Source: Maribacter caenipelagi (lineage in GTDB: Bacteria > Bacteroidota > Bacteroidia > Flavobacteriales > Flavobacteriaceae). From it: a stretch of DNA of 64,000 bases. Below are positions 1-8,326 of this stretch, piece by piece (the stretch's first letter is position 1; each line of letters begins with the position of its first letter). Under the pieces are notes generated by a model that was given only the letters and a program-made list of their open reading frames with translations, searched no databases and was not told the origin of the DNA. The translations under genes were made by a program, and so were the position numbers. The DNA is taken from the NCBI RefSeq assembly GCF_004364175.1, contig NZ_SNZW01000020.1, positions 62,001 to 126,000 of the forward strand, written 5' to 3'.

Positions 1-542
1 TTGACCAATTGAAAGCTTTCAAAATTTTGCAACTCATCTACCGAAATTGATTGCTCGATAGTACTATTTTTAGCCAAAAGCCTAGCTCTACATGTACCTG
101 CTAGTAGTGGCGTAGAAGGTGTTACTATTTGCTTCCCATCAAATAAAAGTATATTTGAGTAAGATGCGTCAGTAACTAGTCCGTTCTTGATAATCAAAAC
201 ATCATCGGCTTCTTCTCTTTGTTGAAACAGTGCGTTTAACTTTTTACGATTGTTCTTTTTTAAGGCGTAAGAGACGGTGTTGTCGGTTACTAATTTTAGA
301 GATTTTGGTATACTACTTTCATATTCAGAAATAGAGTAGCGTGTGCCGTTTTGCTTGTAACCAATGCGCAACTTATATTTTAAGTTGTTGTCCAAATTGG
401 TTAGATGAATGCCATCAAACAAGGTATAGGTTGGGTGGGTTTTATACTGTTGAATATAAGACCTATTGAATCTAGCTTCATGGAATTCTACATTCTTAAT
501 TTGGCTATTTTCAATACAAACAGATTCAAATAATGGGTACAT
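1..542 (-). CDS. Aminotransferase class IV, 4-amino-4-deoxychorismate lyase-like (3' end cut by window)
   Basis: This is a fold-type IV PLP enzyme that probably releases p-aminobenzoate and pyruvate from aminodeoxychorismate in folate synthesis. About 180 residues are visible from an ATG at 542-540. The translation carries EEADDVLIIKNGLVTDASYSN followed by a TPSTPLLAGTCRARLL stretch, which is the usual C-terminal half of class IV aminotransferases. The C-terminus runs off the window at position 1. The start codon lies inside the end of the upstream pabB-like gene (17 nt overlap), so the two are translationally coupled and the pairing itself supports the lyase call. A branched-chain or D-amino-acid aminotransferase is the alternative, less likely beside pabB. 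Confidence 0.8.
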   Translation of the reverse strand, partial: MYPLFESVCIENSQIKNVEFHEARFNRSYIQQYKTHPTYTLFDGIHLTNLDNNLKYKLRIGYKQNGTRYSISEYESSIPKSLKLVTDNTVSYALKKNNRKKLNALFQQREEADDVLIIKNGLVTDASYSNILLFDGKQIVTPSTPLLAGTCRARLLAKNSTIEQSISVDELQNFESFQLV

Positions 543-1500
543 ATATTTTTTCTAAAAGTTCTTGATATTCTTCTTCCATCTCGCTAAGGTGGGTAATACC
601 ACCGCCACTTTTGTAAATAAGATTACCATCTATTTTTTCTATAAAACGAATGCTAACTGCACTGTCGATTTGTTGTCCGTCGAAAACTCCAAAAATTCCT
701 GTATAAAAACCACGTGGCCCAATTTCAGCGGAAGAAATAATTTCTAAAGTCTTCTTTTTTGGTGCTCCGCTTATGGATCCTGCGGGTAATGTTTTTAATA
801 GTAAAGAGGCGAATTCATTTTTCCAGTTCTCTGTTAATTCTCCTTGAATTTCGGTACTGGTCTGTAGTAGTTCTTGATCTCCTTTTTTTATTTTATCTAC
901 GAACCTAAATTTGTTGACCCTTACTTTTTTGGCAATCATAGAAAGGTCGTTTCGTATTAGATCTACGATAGTATTATGCTCATACAATTCCTTTTTATTC
1001 GATAATAATAATTCTTCGGCATTCGGCAAATTGCTATTGATAGTTCCCTTCATTGGGTACGAGAAAATTTTTCCGTTTTTGAGTTTAAGATAGCATTCTG
1101 GTGAAAAAACAACAAATTTATCCTTATATAGAAGCTTGTACGGCGCATGGGCTTTTTGATAAATCTCTTTTAAATTTACAGCTGTGTTAAGTGCAGTAGG
1201 GAAAGTGAGATTAAGCAAAAAGCTATTGCCATTATTCAATTCTTGCTTAACTGTGTTAAAGGCTTTTTTGTAAATTTCTTTAGAAACCAAGGTTGGTTTT
1301 AAATCAAAATCGAGACCTTCAAGATTAGTTTTAGCAAGATATTCATCATTACAGTTTCCGTTAATATTGAAGAAGATATTCTCGTTTGCAGCTTCTTCAA
1401 AAGTAAAAACCTGTTTTACCGATTTTTCAAAATCAATGATGAACAAAAACGGAATTCCATCTTGAAGAAAGCGAGTCGCTTTTTTTTCAAAATTCTCCAT
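526..1500 (-). CDS. pabB: Aminodeoxychorismate synthase component I / anthranilate synthase I family
   Basis: The chorismate-binding enzyme makes 4-amino-4-deoxychorismate for p-aminobenzoate and folate. The 324-residue protein holds the catalytic-core motifs in order: YPMKGTI (the PIKGT-like lysine motif), DLIRNDL, a QTSTEIQGEL stretch, PAGSISGAPK, GFYTGIFG and a C-terminal GGGITH. It lacks the long N-terminal region of E. coli PabB (about 450 residues), as short Bacteroidota versions do. The ATG at 1500 is preferred to an in-frame TTG six codons upstream. No glutamine amidotransferase is visible in the window. The gene overlaps the lyase-like gene downstream, which argues for PabB rather than TrpE. 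Confidence 0.88.
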   Translation of the reverse strand: MENFEKKATRFLQDGIPFLFIIDFEKSVKQVFTFEEAANENIFFNINGNCNDEYLAKTNLEGLDFDLKPTLVSKEIYKKAFNTVKQELNNGNSFLLNLTFPTALNTAVNLKEIYQKAHAPYKLLYKDKFVVFSPECYLKLKNGKIFSYPMKGTINSNLPNAEELLLSNKKELYEHNTIVDLIRNDLSMIAKKVRVNKFRFVDKIKKGDQELLQTSTEIQGELTENWKNEFASLLLKTLPAGSISGAPKKKTLEIISSAEIGPRGFYTGIFGVFDGQQIDSAVSIRFIEKIDGNLIYKSGGGITHLSEMEEEYQELLEKIYVPII

Positions 1501-1526
1501 TGGTTTTGGGCTTTGCAAAAATGAAC

Positions 1527-2141
1527 CTAAAATAAACCGTTAATTTGAGCGTCAATTTTATTGAGAATACTACCTAAATCTTCGGGGTTGTCAACAAAAT
1601 CTAAATCGTCAACATCGATGATCAATAAGTTTCCTTTTTCGTACCCATGAACCCAAGCTTCGTATCGTTCGTTCAATCGGCTTAAATAATCAATTGAAAT
1701 CGTGTTTTCATATTCCCTACCTCTCTTGTGAATTTGCTTCACCAAATTGGGGATCGAGCTTCGTAAGTAAATTAAAAGATCTGGTGGGTCAACTAAAGTC
1801 TCCATCAGTTCAAACAAACTAGAATAGTTTTGAAAATCTCTATTGGTCATAAGACCCATGGCGTGTAAGTTGGGCGCGAAAATATGTGCATCCTCATAAA
1901 TGGTTCTATCCTGTATAATTTCCTTGCCACTTTCTTTTATTTGTAGAATTTGTCTGTATCTACTATTTAAAAAGTATATCTGAAGATTAAAACTCCAGCG
2001 TTCCATTTGATTGTAAAAATCATCTAAATATGGGTTCTCAACAACATCTTCATAATGAGCTTCCCATTTATAATGTTTTGAAAGTAATCTAGTTAGGGTT
2101 GTTTTTCCGGCACCGATATTTCCGGCAACTGCTATGTGCAT
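1527..2141 (-). CDS. Deoxynucleoside kinase (deoxyadenosine/deoxyguanosine kinase type)
   Basis: A cytosolic nucleotide-salvage kinase that phosphorylates deoxynucleosides with ATP. The P-loop GNIGAGKTT sits directly after the start, followed by the YEDVVENPYL substrate-site region, a DRTIYEDAHIFA segment (DR[ST] motif) and a late RGREYE arginine-rich lid. Starting at the ATG at 2141 places the P-loop at residue 7 and gives 204 residues, the normal family length. A longer in-frame reading from a TTG adds 19 residues with no family match. It ends 26 nt before the pabB ATG on the same strand, so it may be co-transcribed. The exact base preference cannot be read from sequence. Confidence 0.85.
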   Translation of the reverse strand: MHIAVAGNIGAGKTTLTRLLSKHYKWEAHYEDVVENPYLDDFYNQMERWSFNLQIYFLNSRYRQILQIKESGKEIIQDRTIYEDAHIFAPNLHAMGLMTNRDFQNYSSLFELMETLVDPPDLLIYLRSSIPNLVKQIHKRGREYENTISIDYLSRLNERYEAWVHGYEKGNLLIIDVDDLDFVDNPEDLGSILNKIDAQINGLF

Positions 2142-2336
2142 AGAATTAAATTGATTAATGGTTGTGTTCTTGTTTTCAAGAGAAATACGATGGTACAAGA
2201 TACGAGATAACTATAGGAAGTAAAAACATATTTGTTGTATGGCATAAAAAAAATAGATAGAAGTCAATTTATTAGCATTGTTCAATTAAACCTTTGGCAA
2301 AAAGCAATGTCAAACAATCATTCTAATACAACAAAC

Positions 2337-3194
2337 ATGATGAGATATAAGTGCTTGATAGGATTTGTAATTGTTTTTATAGGCTTGGGAGTACAAGCGC
2401 AAGATTATCAAGGTAAAGCGATATACCAAAGCAAGACACAGGTGAATTTCGATTTTGGTAATAGAAATATACCAGAGGATAGAAAGAAAGACATGATGGA
2501 ACGTATAAAAAAGGCAAATGAAAAGACCTTTATACTCAACTTCAATCAAACAGCATCAATTTACAAAGAAGAAGAAAAGTTAGAACAACCAGGCGAAAGA
2601 GGTGGAGGTCGTGGTCCGCGTTTTGGGGGGATGGCAGGTACAGATGGCGATCTGTATAAAAATATAAAAGATCAACGGTATTTGATAAAGAATGAGCTGC
2701 TAGGTAAAATATTCTTAATTGTTGATGAGCTAGAAACATTAGAATGGAAAATGGGCAGTGAGTCTAAAACAATAGGCAATTATACTGCATTTAAGGCAAC
2801 AGCTACAAAGACTATTAAGCGACCAAATATGAGTGCGATTTTCAGAAGACCGGGTAGGGAAGACGAAAATAAAGACGAGGAGAAAAAAGAAGAAGAATTT
2901 ACGGTAAAAGAAGTAGAGATTGTAGCATGGTATACACCTGAAATTCCAATAAATCAAGGTCCTGGGCTTTACTGGGGATTACCTGGTTTAATATTAGCGA
3001 TAAACGATGATATCACTACCATTGTATGTTCAGAGATTACCATGAATCCGTCAGATAAAATAGAAATAAAAGCACCAAGTAAAGGTAAAAAGGTAACGCA
3101 AGCTGAATATGATGAAATCTCTCAAGAGAAGATGAAAGAGATGCGTGAAAATTTTAGAAACAGAGGCGGTCGTGGTGGCGGTAGACCGAATTAA
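2337..3194 (+). CDS. GLPGLI family secreted protein
   Basis: This exported protein belongs to the GLPGLI family, named after a motif seen here as YWGLPGLILAIND near the C-terminus. Its biochemical role is unknown. It has an N-terminal signal peptide (RYKCLIGFVIVFIGLGVQAQ) and two Gly/Arg-rich low-complexity patches, one at about residues 90-105 and one at the extreme C-terminus (RGGRGGGRPN). Two ATGs in tandem at 2337 and 2340 both fit the signal peptide; an upstream TTG start would bury it. The outer-membrane receptor gene follows after 40 nt, the usual arrangement in Flavobacteria, which suggests joint work at the cell surface. Confidence 0.85.
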   Translation: MMRYKCLIGFVIVFIGLGVQAQDYQGKAIYQSKTQVNFDFGNRNIPEDRKKDMMERIKKANEKTFILNFNQTASIYKEEEKLEQPGERGGGRGPRFGGMAGTDGDLYKNIKDQRYLIKNELLGKIFLIVDELETLEWKMGSESKTIGNYTAFKATATKTIKRPNMSAIFRRPGREDENKDEEKKEEEFTVKEVEIVAWYTPEIPINQGPGLYWGLPGLILAINDDITTIVCSEITMNPSDKIEIKAPSKGKKVTQAEYDEISQEKMKEMRENFRNRGGRGGGRPN

Positions 3195-3234
3195 ATATAG
3201 TACTTCATAATTTATTCTTTTTTATAGCTATCAC

Positions 3235-5913
3235 ATGAGAAATAAAGTACTTATTACCCTGCTTTTATTGGTGGTTTTCGTTGGCTCAGCTCAAGAAATA
3301 GCATTATCGGGTACTGTTAAAGACAGCCTAGGTGTTGGTGTCGATATGGCAAACGTAATTGCGATAAATACGGCAACACAAGGATTGGAATCTTATGGGA
3401 TAACCAACCATGCTGGACTTTTTAAGTTAAAACTAAAGTCTGGTCAGCAATACACGGTAAAAATAAGTTATCTCGGTTTTAAACCAGAATCGTTCACAAT
3501 GACGGCTGGTGAAAATGACGCTGTCAAAGATATTGTAATGCAAGAACAAGCGGCGCAATTAGATGAGGTTGATGTTACCTATGAAATGCCTGTTTCTGTA
3601 AAAGGAGATACTATAGTTTATGATACCGATTCGTTTGTATCGGGTACCGAAAAGAAACTAAAAGATGTGCTAGAAAACCTTCCTGGTATAGAAATAAACG
3701 ATGATGGTCAAATAGAAGTAGAGGGTAAGACCGTGAGTAAGATCATGGTGGAAGGTAAAGATTTTTTCGATGGAGATACGAAGTTGGCGGTAGAGAATAT
3801 TCCGGCGAATGCCTTAAGTAAAGTAGAAGTGTTGCGTAATTTCAATGAGGTTTCTCAAATGAAAGGTCTTACCAATGACGATGATAATGTGGCTTTGAAC
3901 ATAAAGCTAAAAGAAGGAAAAAAGAATTTTTGGTTCGGAGAGTTAACGGCAGGTTACGGACCTGATGATAGGTATTTGGCGCATCCAAAGTTATTTTACT
4001 ACAGTCCTAAATACAGTATAAATATTATCACCGATTTAAATAATATTGGAGAAGTGCCCTTTACCCGTAATGATTATAGGAATTTTACAGGCGGATTCAG
4101 GAATATAAATTCTAGGGGAGGAAGCTCCATTTCTACAGGTACAGATGCATTAGGGCTTTCTTCGGCACAGAATAATAGGGCGAATGATATTGACACCAAA
4201 TTTGCAGCAGCTAATTTTAGTTATGCGCCAATAGAAGGTTTAGACCTAAGCGGATTCGGAATTTACTCATACACAGGTACACTCATGAAATCTGAAGGAA
4301 TTACTTCATATATAGCCAGTAACGATGTAGAAAGTACGACCACGAATACAGATCAGACCATACATTTAGGTTTGGCGAAATTAAGTGCGAAATACAAACC
4401 AAATGAAGATTTTCAGTTAGATTATGATGTGCTTTTAAAACAGTCTGATGATAATGAAGAGGTAGATGTACTTTCTATTTCATCGATTACCGATCAAATT
4501 GCTGAAGTAAAAAAGCAGAAACCGTTATCAGTTAATCAGAATTTAAATATTTACTATACTTTAAATGAGAAAAATATATTTGCTGTGGAAGCACAATATT
4601 TATATGCTGATGAAGACCCTTTTTATGAAGCGATACGTAACGAGTTTGCCTTTGTAGATATTTTTCCGGTAGATGAGAATCAAGATTTATATAATATCAA
4701 TCAGTCAAAAACCGTAGTCACCAATAAGGTCGATGCCAAGGTAGATTATTACAGAGTTCTTGGAACAAAGAGTAACATTAATCTAACTTTAGGTACTACA
4801 CAAAGCAATCAAAATTTCAATTCGAACATTTTTCAGATATTAGATAATGAAGGTGTTTTAAATATGAACGGCGATGAGTTTGGTAATGAAGTGGGTTTTC
4901 ATATATCTGATATTTATGCGGGTTTACATTACAAAGTTATTTCAGGGATATTCACTTTTAATCCCGGTGTAACGCTTCATCAGTTTAATGTAAAGAATGA
5001 GCAATTAGGTACTGTTGTAGAAGATAATTTAACGTCTTTGCTGCCTGACCTATATATTAACGCACAACTGAAGAAATCTGAGAATCTTCGTTTTAATTAT
5101 CGTGTAACTCGTTCGTTTACAGATGTTAGTAATTTTGCTCAAGGCTATGTGCTCAATAATTACAATTCGTTGTATAGCGGTAATCGCGATTTAGAAAGTG
5201 CGTTGAACCATAATGTGTCGCTAAATTTCTTCAGCTTCAATATGTTCAATTTTACCAATATTTTTGCTAACATAGCGTATACCAAAAGAATAGATGCCTT
5301 AAAAAGCGGTGTAAATATTATTGGTATTAATAGAGTAAGTAGTACTATCAACTCTAATTTTGATGACGAATCTTTAACCGCAAGTGGAAAATATGAGCGC
5401 ACTTTTGGTAAAATAAAAGCATCTGTACAAGGTAATTTAGGTTGGTCTACGACAAATAACCTTGTTGATGATGAGCAACGCACATCAAATTCATTGACGC
5501 AGAATTATACGGGTGCGCTTTCTACTAATTTTAAAGATGCACCTAATTTAGAATTGGGGTATAGATATACGGTGAATAACTATGAAAATGGAGATTTAGA
5601 AACAACATTTTATACTAGCAGACCCTATGCACGTTTCGATGCCAGTTTTTTAAAGAACTTCGTTTTTACGGTAGATTATGATTATTATAATTATACCGAT
5701 GATGCAGATACTATCTCTAATACTTATAGTTTTCTGGAATCTGACTTAACATACCAAAAGAAAGATAGCCGTTGGGAATACGGTATAAAAGGAACAAACT
5801 TATTAAACACTACGACGTTAAATAGAGATAGTACCAACGAATTATTCTTTAGTACTCAAGCCTATTTTGTACAACCTAGGTATTTATTATTATCTGTGAA
5901 GTATGATCTTTAA
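3235..5913 (+). CDS. TonB-dependent receptor-like outer-membrane protein with carboxypeptidase-regulatory domain
   Basis: An outer-membrane beta-barrel protein of the SusC/TonB-receptor superfamily, 892 residues. After the signal peptide (about residues 1-19) comes a CarboxypepD_reg-like beta-sandwich (SGTVKDSLG ... ISYLGFKPES, roughly 24-100), then a plug-like region (KKLKDVLENLPGIEI, VEGKDFFDGD, VLRNFNEVSQMKG, roughly 130-230), then a long barrel rich in alternating aromatic and polar residues ending KYDL. No canonical TonB box is evident by eye. The preceding GLPGLI gene is its usual partner. The substrate is unknown; no SusD gene is present, so a classical glycan uptake pair is unlikely. 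Confidence 0.8.
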   Translation: MRNKVLITLLLLVVFVGSAQEIALSGTVKDSLGVGVDMANVIAINTATQGLESYGITNHAGLFKLKLKSGQQYTVKISYLGFKPESFTMTAGENDAVKDIVMQEQAAQLDEVDVTYEMPVSVKGDTIVYDTDSFVSGTEKKLKDVLENLPGIEINDDGQIEVEGKTVSKIMVEGKDFFDGDTKLAVENIPANALSKVEVLRNFNEVSQMKGLTNDDDNVALNIKLKEGKKNFWFGELTAGYGPDDRYLAHPKLFYYSPKYSINIITDLNNIGEVPFTRNDYRNFTGGFRNINSRGGSSISTGTDALGLSSAQNNRANDIDTKFAAANFSYAPIEGLDLSGFGIYSYTGTLMKSEGITSYIASNDVESTTTNTDQTIHLGLAKLSAKYKPNEDFQLDYDVLLKQSDDNEEVDVLSISSITDQIAEVKKQKPLSVNQNLNIYYTLNEKNIFAVEAQYLYADEDPFYEAIRNEFAFVDIFPVDENQDLYNINQSKTVVTNKVDAKVDYYRVLGTKSNINLTLGTTQSNQNFNSNIFQILDNEGVLNMNGDEFGNEVGFHISDIYAGLHYKVISGIFTFNPGVTLHQFNVKNEQLGTVVEDNLTSLLPDLYINAQLKKSENLRFNYRVTRSFTDVSNFAQGYVLNNYNSLYSGNRDLESALNHNVSLNFFSFNMFNFTNIFANIAYTKRIDALKSGVNIIGINRVSSTINSNFDDESLTASGKYERTFGKIKASVQGNLGWSTTNNLVDDEQRTSNSLTQNYTGALSTNFKDAPNLELGYRYTVNNYENGDLETTFYTSRPYARFDASFLKNFVFTVDYDYYNYTDDADTISNTYSFLESDLTYQKKDSRWEYGIKGTNLLNTTTLNRDSTNELFFSTQAYFVQPRYLLLSVKYDL

Positions 5914-6025
5914 TTCTAGCAGTTTTAGAGCAAGAATTATCAATTCATTTAATTGAGTCAATAAATAACATCATATTAAGATTTGAACAGAACATTTTTT
6001 CTATTTTTACATCTGAATTAAAAAA

Positions 6026-6104
6026 GTGAGGAGGGATTTGACTGATTGCAACCTCTGTTTTAGCCTTAGGGTATAAAGCGAAAAAAATGCTAAAGCAGTT
6101 GATG
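6026..6104 (+). promoter_or_regulatory. SAM-II type riboswitch upstream of metK
   Basis: The RNA matches the conserved SAM-II features by eye: a short stem GAGG (6031-6034) / CCTC (6052-6055) enclosing GATTTGACTGATTGCA, then a spacer and the downstream strand ATGCTAAAGCAG. GACTG (6040-6044) can pair with CAGTT (6096-6100), giving the H-type pseudoknot expected of this class. SAM-II represses SAM and methionine genes when SAM binds. Here it precedes the SAM synthetase gene by about 70 nt, which fits feedback. It is unlike the two SAM-I elements elsewhere in the window. Confidence 0.75.
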
Positions 6105-6171
6105 TTGATATCGCTTCGCATTACACTTCTTTTCGGCATTCATTCAAATCCTTTGAAAAAAAAAGATTGTT

Positions 6172-7428
6172 ATGCCATATTTATTTACATCAGAATCTGT
6201 TAGTGAAGGACATCCGGATAAAGTTGCGGATCAAATCAGTGACGCGTTATTAGATAATTTTCTTGCCTTTGATCCAGAAAGTAAAGTTGCTTGCGAGACA
6301 TTAGTAACCACTGGTCAAGTAGTATTAGCTGGGGAAGTGAAAAGTGATACCTATTTAGATGTACAGAACATTGCCCGTGAAGTCATCAATAAAATAGGAT
6401 ATACCAAAGGAGAATACCAGTTCAGCGGCGATTCTTGCGGCGTTATATCATTGATACACGAGCAGTCTCAAGATATTAACCAAGGTGTAGACCGTGGTTC
6501 AAAAGAAGAGCAAGGTGCAGGTGATCAAGGTATGATGTTCGGTTACGCAACTAGCGAGACCGAGAACTACATGCCGTTAGCATTAGATATCTCGCACAAA
6601 ATTCTACACACTTTGGCAGAAATGCGTCGTGAGAACAAAGAGATTTCTTATTTAAGACCAGATGCGAAGGCACAGGTTACTATAGAATATTCAGATGCTA
6701 ATGAGCCACAACGTATAGATACAATTGTAGTATCTACACAGCACGATGCTTTTGATGCTGATGATGAAAAAATGTTGGCGAAGATTAAGTCCGACATTAT
6801 TTCAATATTGATACCAAGGGTAAAGTCACAATTGCCTGCAGATACTCAGAAGTTGTTCGATGATCAAATCAAGTATCATATCAACCCAACAGGAAAATTT
6901 GTAATTGGCGGACCTCATGGAGATACCGGTTTAACGGGTCGTAAAATTATTGTTGATACCTATGGTGGTAAAGGAGCCCACGGTGGTGGTGCTTTTAGTG
7001 GTAAAGACCCAAGTAAGGTCGATCGTAGTGCAGCTTACGCAGCACGTCATGCAGCAAAGAATTTAGTGGCTGCAGGTGTAGCAACGGAGATTTTGGTACA
7101 GGTAAGTTATGCGATTGGTGTTGTAGAGCCAACCTCTATTTATGTGGATACCTACGGAACATCTAAAGTAGGGTTGAGTGATGGTGAAATTGCAAGAAAA
7201 GTTGCTGAGCTGTTCGATATGAGACCTTTTGCTATAGAAGATAGGCTGAAGCTTAGAAACCCAATTTATTTGGAAACTGCTGCATATGGACACATGGGTA
7301 AACAACCAAGAACTATTACCAAAGTATTTGAATCGCCTTACAACGGTCGCATAGAAAAAGAGGTGGAATTGTTCACTTGGGAAAAGTTAGATAAAGTAGC
7401 AGAAATCAAGTCAGTGTTTAGTTTATAA
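6172..7428 (+). CDS. metK: Methionine adenosyltransferase (SAM synthetase)
   Basis: It converts methionine and ATP to S-adenosylmethionine, phosphate and pyrophosphate in the cytosol. The 418-residue protein opens with the family signature [13 protein letters not shown] and includes [45 protein letters not shown] (read in two pieces: substrate loop and ATP/phosphate motif) and a C-terminal FTWEKLD. Length and motifs are complete. A SAM-II type riboswitch lies upstream and a strong rho-independent terminator follows, so the gene looks like a single unit whose output is fed back by its product. It supplies SAM to riboswitch-controlled methionine genes further along the window. Confidence 0.97.
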   Translation: MPYLFTSESVSEGHPDKVADQISDALLDNFLAFDPESKVACETLVTTGQVVLAGEVKSDTYLDVQNIAREVINKIGYTKGEYQFSGDSCGVISLIHEQSQDINQGVDRGSKEEQGAGDQGMMFGYATSETENYMPLALDISHKILHTLAEMRRENKEISYLRPDAKAQVTIEYSDANEPQRIDTIVVSTQHDAFDADDEKMLAKIKSDIISILIPRVKSQLPADTQKLFDDQIKYHINPTGKFVIGGPHGDTGLTGRKIIVDTYGGKGAHGGGAFSGKDPSKVDRSAAYAARHAAKNLVAAGVATEILVQVSYAIGVVEPTSIYVDTYGTSKVGLSDGEIARKVAELFDMRPFAIEDRLKLRNPIYLETAAYGHMGKQPRTITKVFESPYNGRIEKEVELFTWEKLDKVAEIKSVFSL

Positions 7429-7466
7429 CGGCATTGCCAACTCACTGCACAATGAATAGTATATAA

Positions 7467-7497
7467 ATGCTTCGTGTTTCACGGGGCATTTTTTTTT
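7467..7497 (+). terminator. Rho-independent terminator after metK
   Basis: ATGCTTCGTG pairs with CACGGGGCAT (two G-T pairs) around a TTT loop, followed by a run of nine T. It lies 39 nt after the metK stop. Confidence 0.85.
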
Positions 7498-7786
7498 GCC
7501 TTAAAATCACCTCACAAGCCAATTAACACCCCTTCACAACAGGTAAGTGCACTTTGACCACAAAATCTATTTTGTAGGAAAAAGATTACGTATATTTAAA
7601 ATGTAATAAATAGAGAATCCCAAATCTCGCCACCTACAAAAGATGAAATACATAGTAATAATACAAACAAAAACGGACAGCGTCAAGTACAAGTTGAAGC
7701 CCCAAAATTCAGCCTGTTCTTACACTGTTTAAAGTTACGGAGTCTTTGAAAAACCTATTAAAAATATAACTTAACCTACGAATGCC

Positions 7787-7984
7787 ATGATTAAATTACC
7801 CCGATTTCTCTTAGCTATTGTGCTGAGTATTATAGTACAATCGTGCGCAAAAGACACTGATCTTATTTCTGGGTTTGTAGTTTTTGATACCGCGAAAACC
7901 GAATATCGTTCGGTAAAAGTAAGTCAGGATTTTGAAATTGAAAAATCTGAAAAAACAGTTGCATTAATTCCTTTTTCTGATTAA
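7787..7984 (+). CDS. Small predicted lipoprotein, possibly a truncated gene
   Basis: A 65-residue reading frame starts with a lipoprotein signal (LLAIVLSIIVQSC, cysteine at about residue 20) and continues with a polar tail, KDTDLISGFVVFDT. Such an opening resembles the N-terminus of longer Flavobacterial surface lipoproteins, so this may be a shortened remnant. About 290 bases upstream hold no recognised gene. No function can be given. The start is the only ATG that precedes the hydrophobic segment. Confidence 0.45.
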   Translation: MIKLPRFLLAIVLSIIVQSCAKDTDLISGFVVFDTAKTEYRSVKVSQDFEIEKSEKTVALIPFSD

Positions 7985-8303
7985 ATTCCATCCCGCTAAA
8001 CACTAACCGAATGAAAAAACAACTACTTCAAGAGACTACTGTTCAAGAATACAAAAGCGATTTTTTCTCTGGCATACTTATGTTAATGAGAAAGTTGTTC
8101 ATGATATAAGTTCTTAGCTTCATTGCTATTCTGATGACTATCGGGAGAAGCAATCTTCTATTTTAGAATATACAGCCAACAGGTTACTTCCCCCATTAGG
8201 TATCGGTAGAAGCTATCTGTGTATTAGTAGTACCCAAAATATGTAATTTTTAGGTCATCTCATCTGTATTACATTGGCAATTATCGGCTAAACTTTCTTA
8301 GCT
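7985..8303. other. Intergenic stretch with one very short frame
   Basis: No recognised gene is present. A 32-codon frame at 8011-8109 (beginning MKKQLLQETTVQEY) directly follows the small lipoprotein gene but has no family features, and its reality is doubtful. The region may be a decayed end of the preceding gene. Confidence 0.3.
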
Positions 8304-8323
8304 TTAAGAATTCAAATTCTTAA
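8304..8323. repeat. Perfect inverted repeat before the CocE-like gene
   Basis: TTAAGAAT and ATTCTTAA flank a TCAA loop and end three bases before the ATG at 8327. It could be an operator or an mRNA hairpin covering the start region. Confidence 0.5.
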
Positions 8324-8326
8324 GAC

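Noticed and set aside
2232..2336. N-terminal extension of the GLPGLI protein from a TTG
   Set aside because: It would place 35 residues before a normal signal peptide; the ATGs at 2337/2340 are better.
5945..6139. Minus-strand 64-codon frame before metK
   Set aside because: It overlaps the SAM-II type riboswitch antisense and has no protein-like features.
7063..7305. Antisense frame in metK
   Set aside because: Shadow of metK codon usage; no independent signal.
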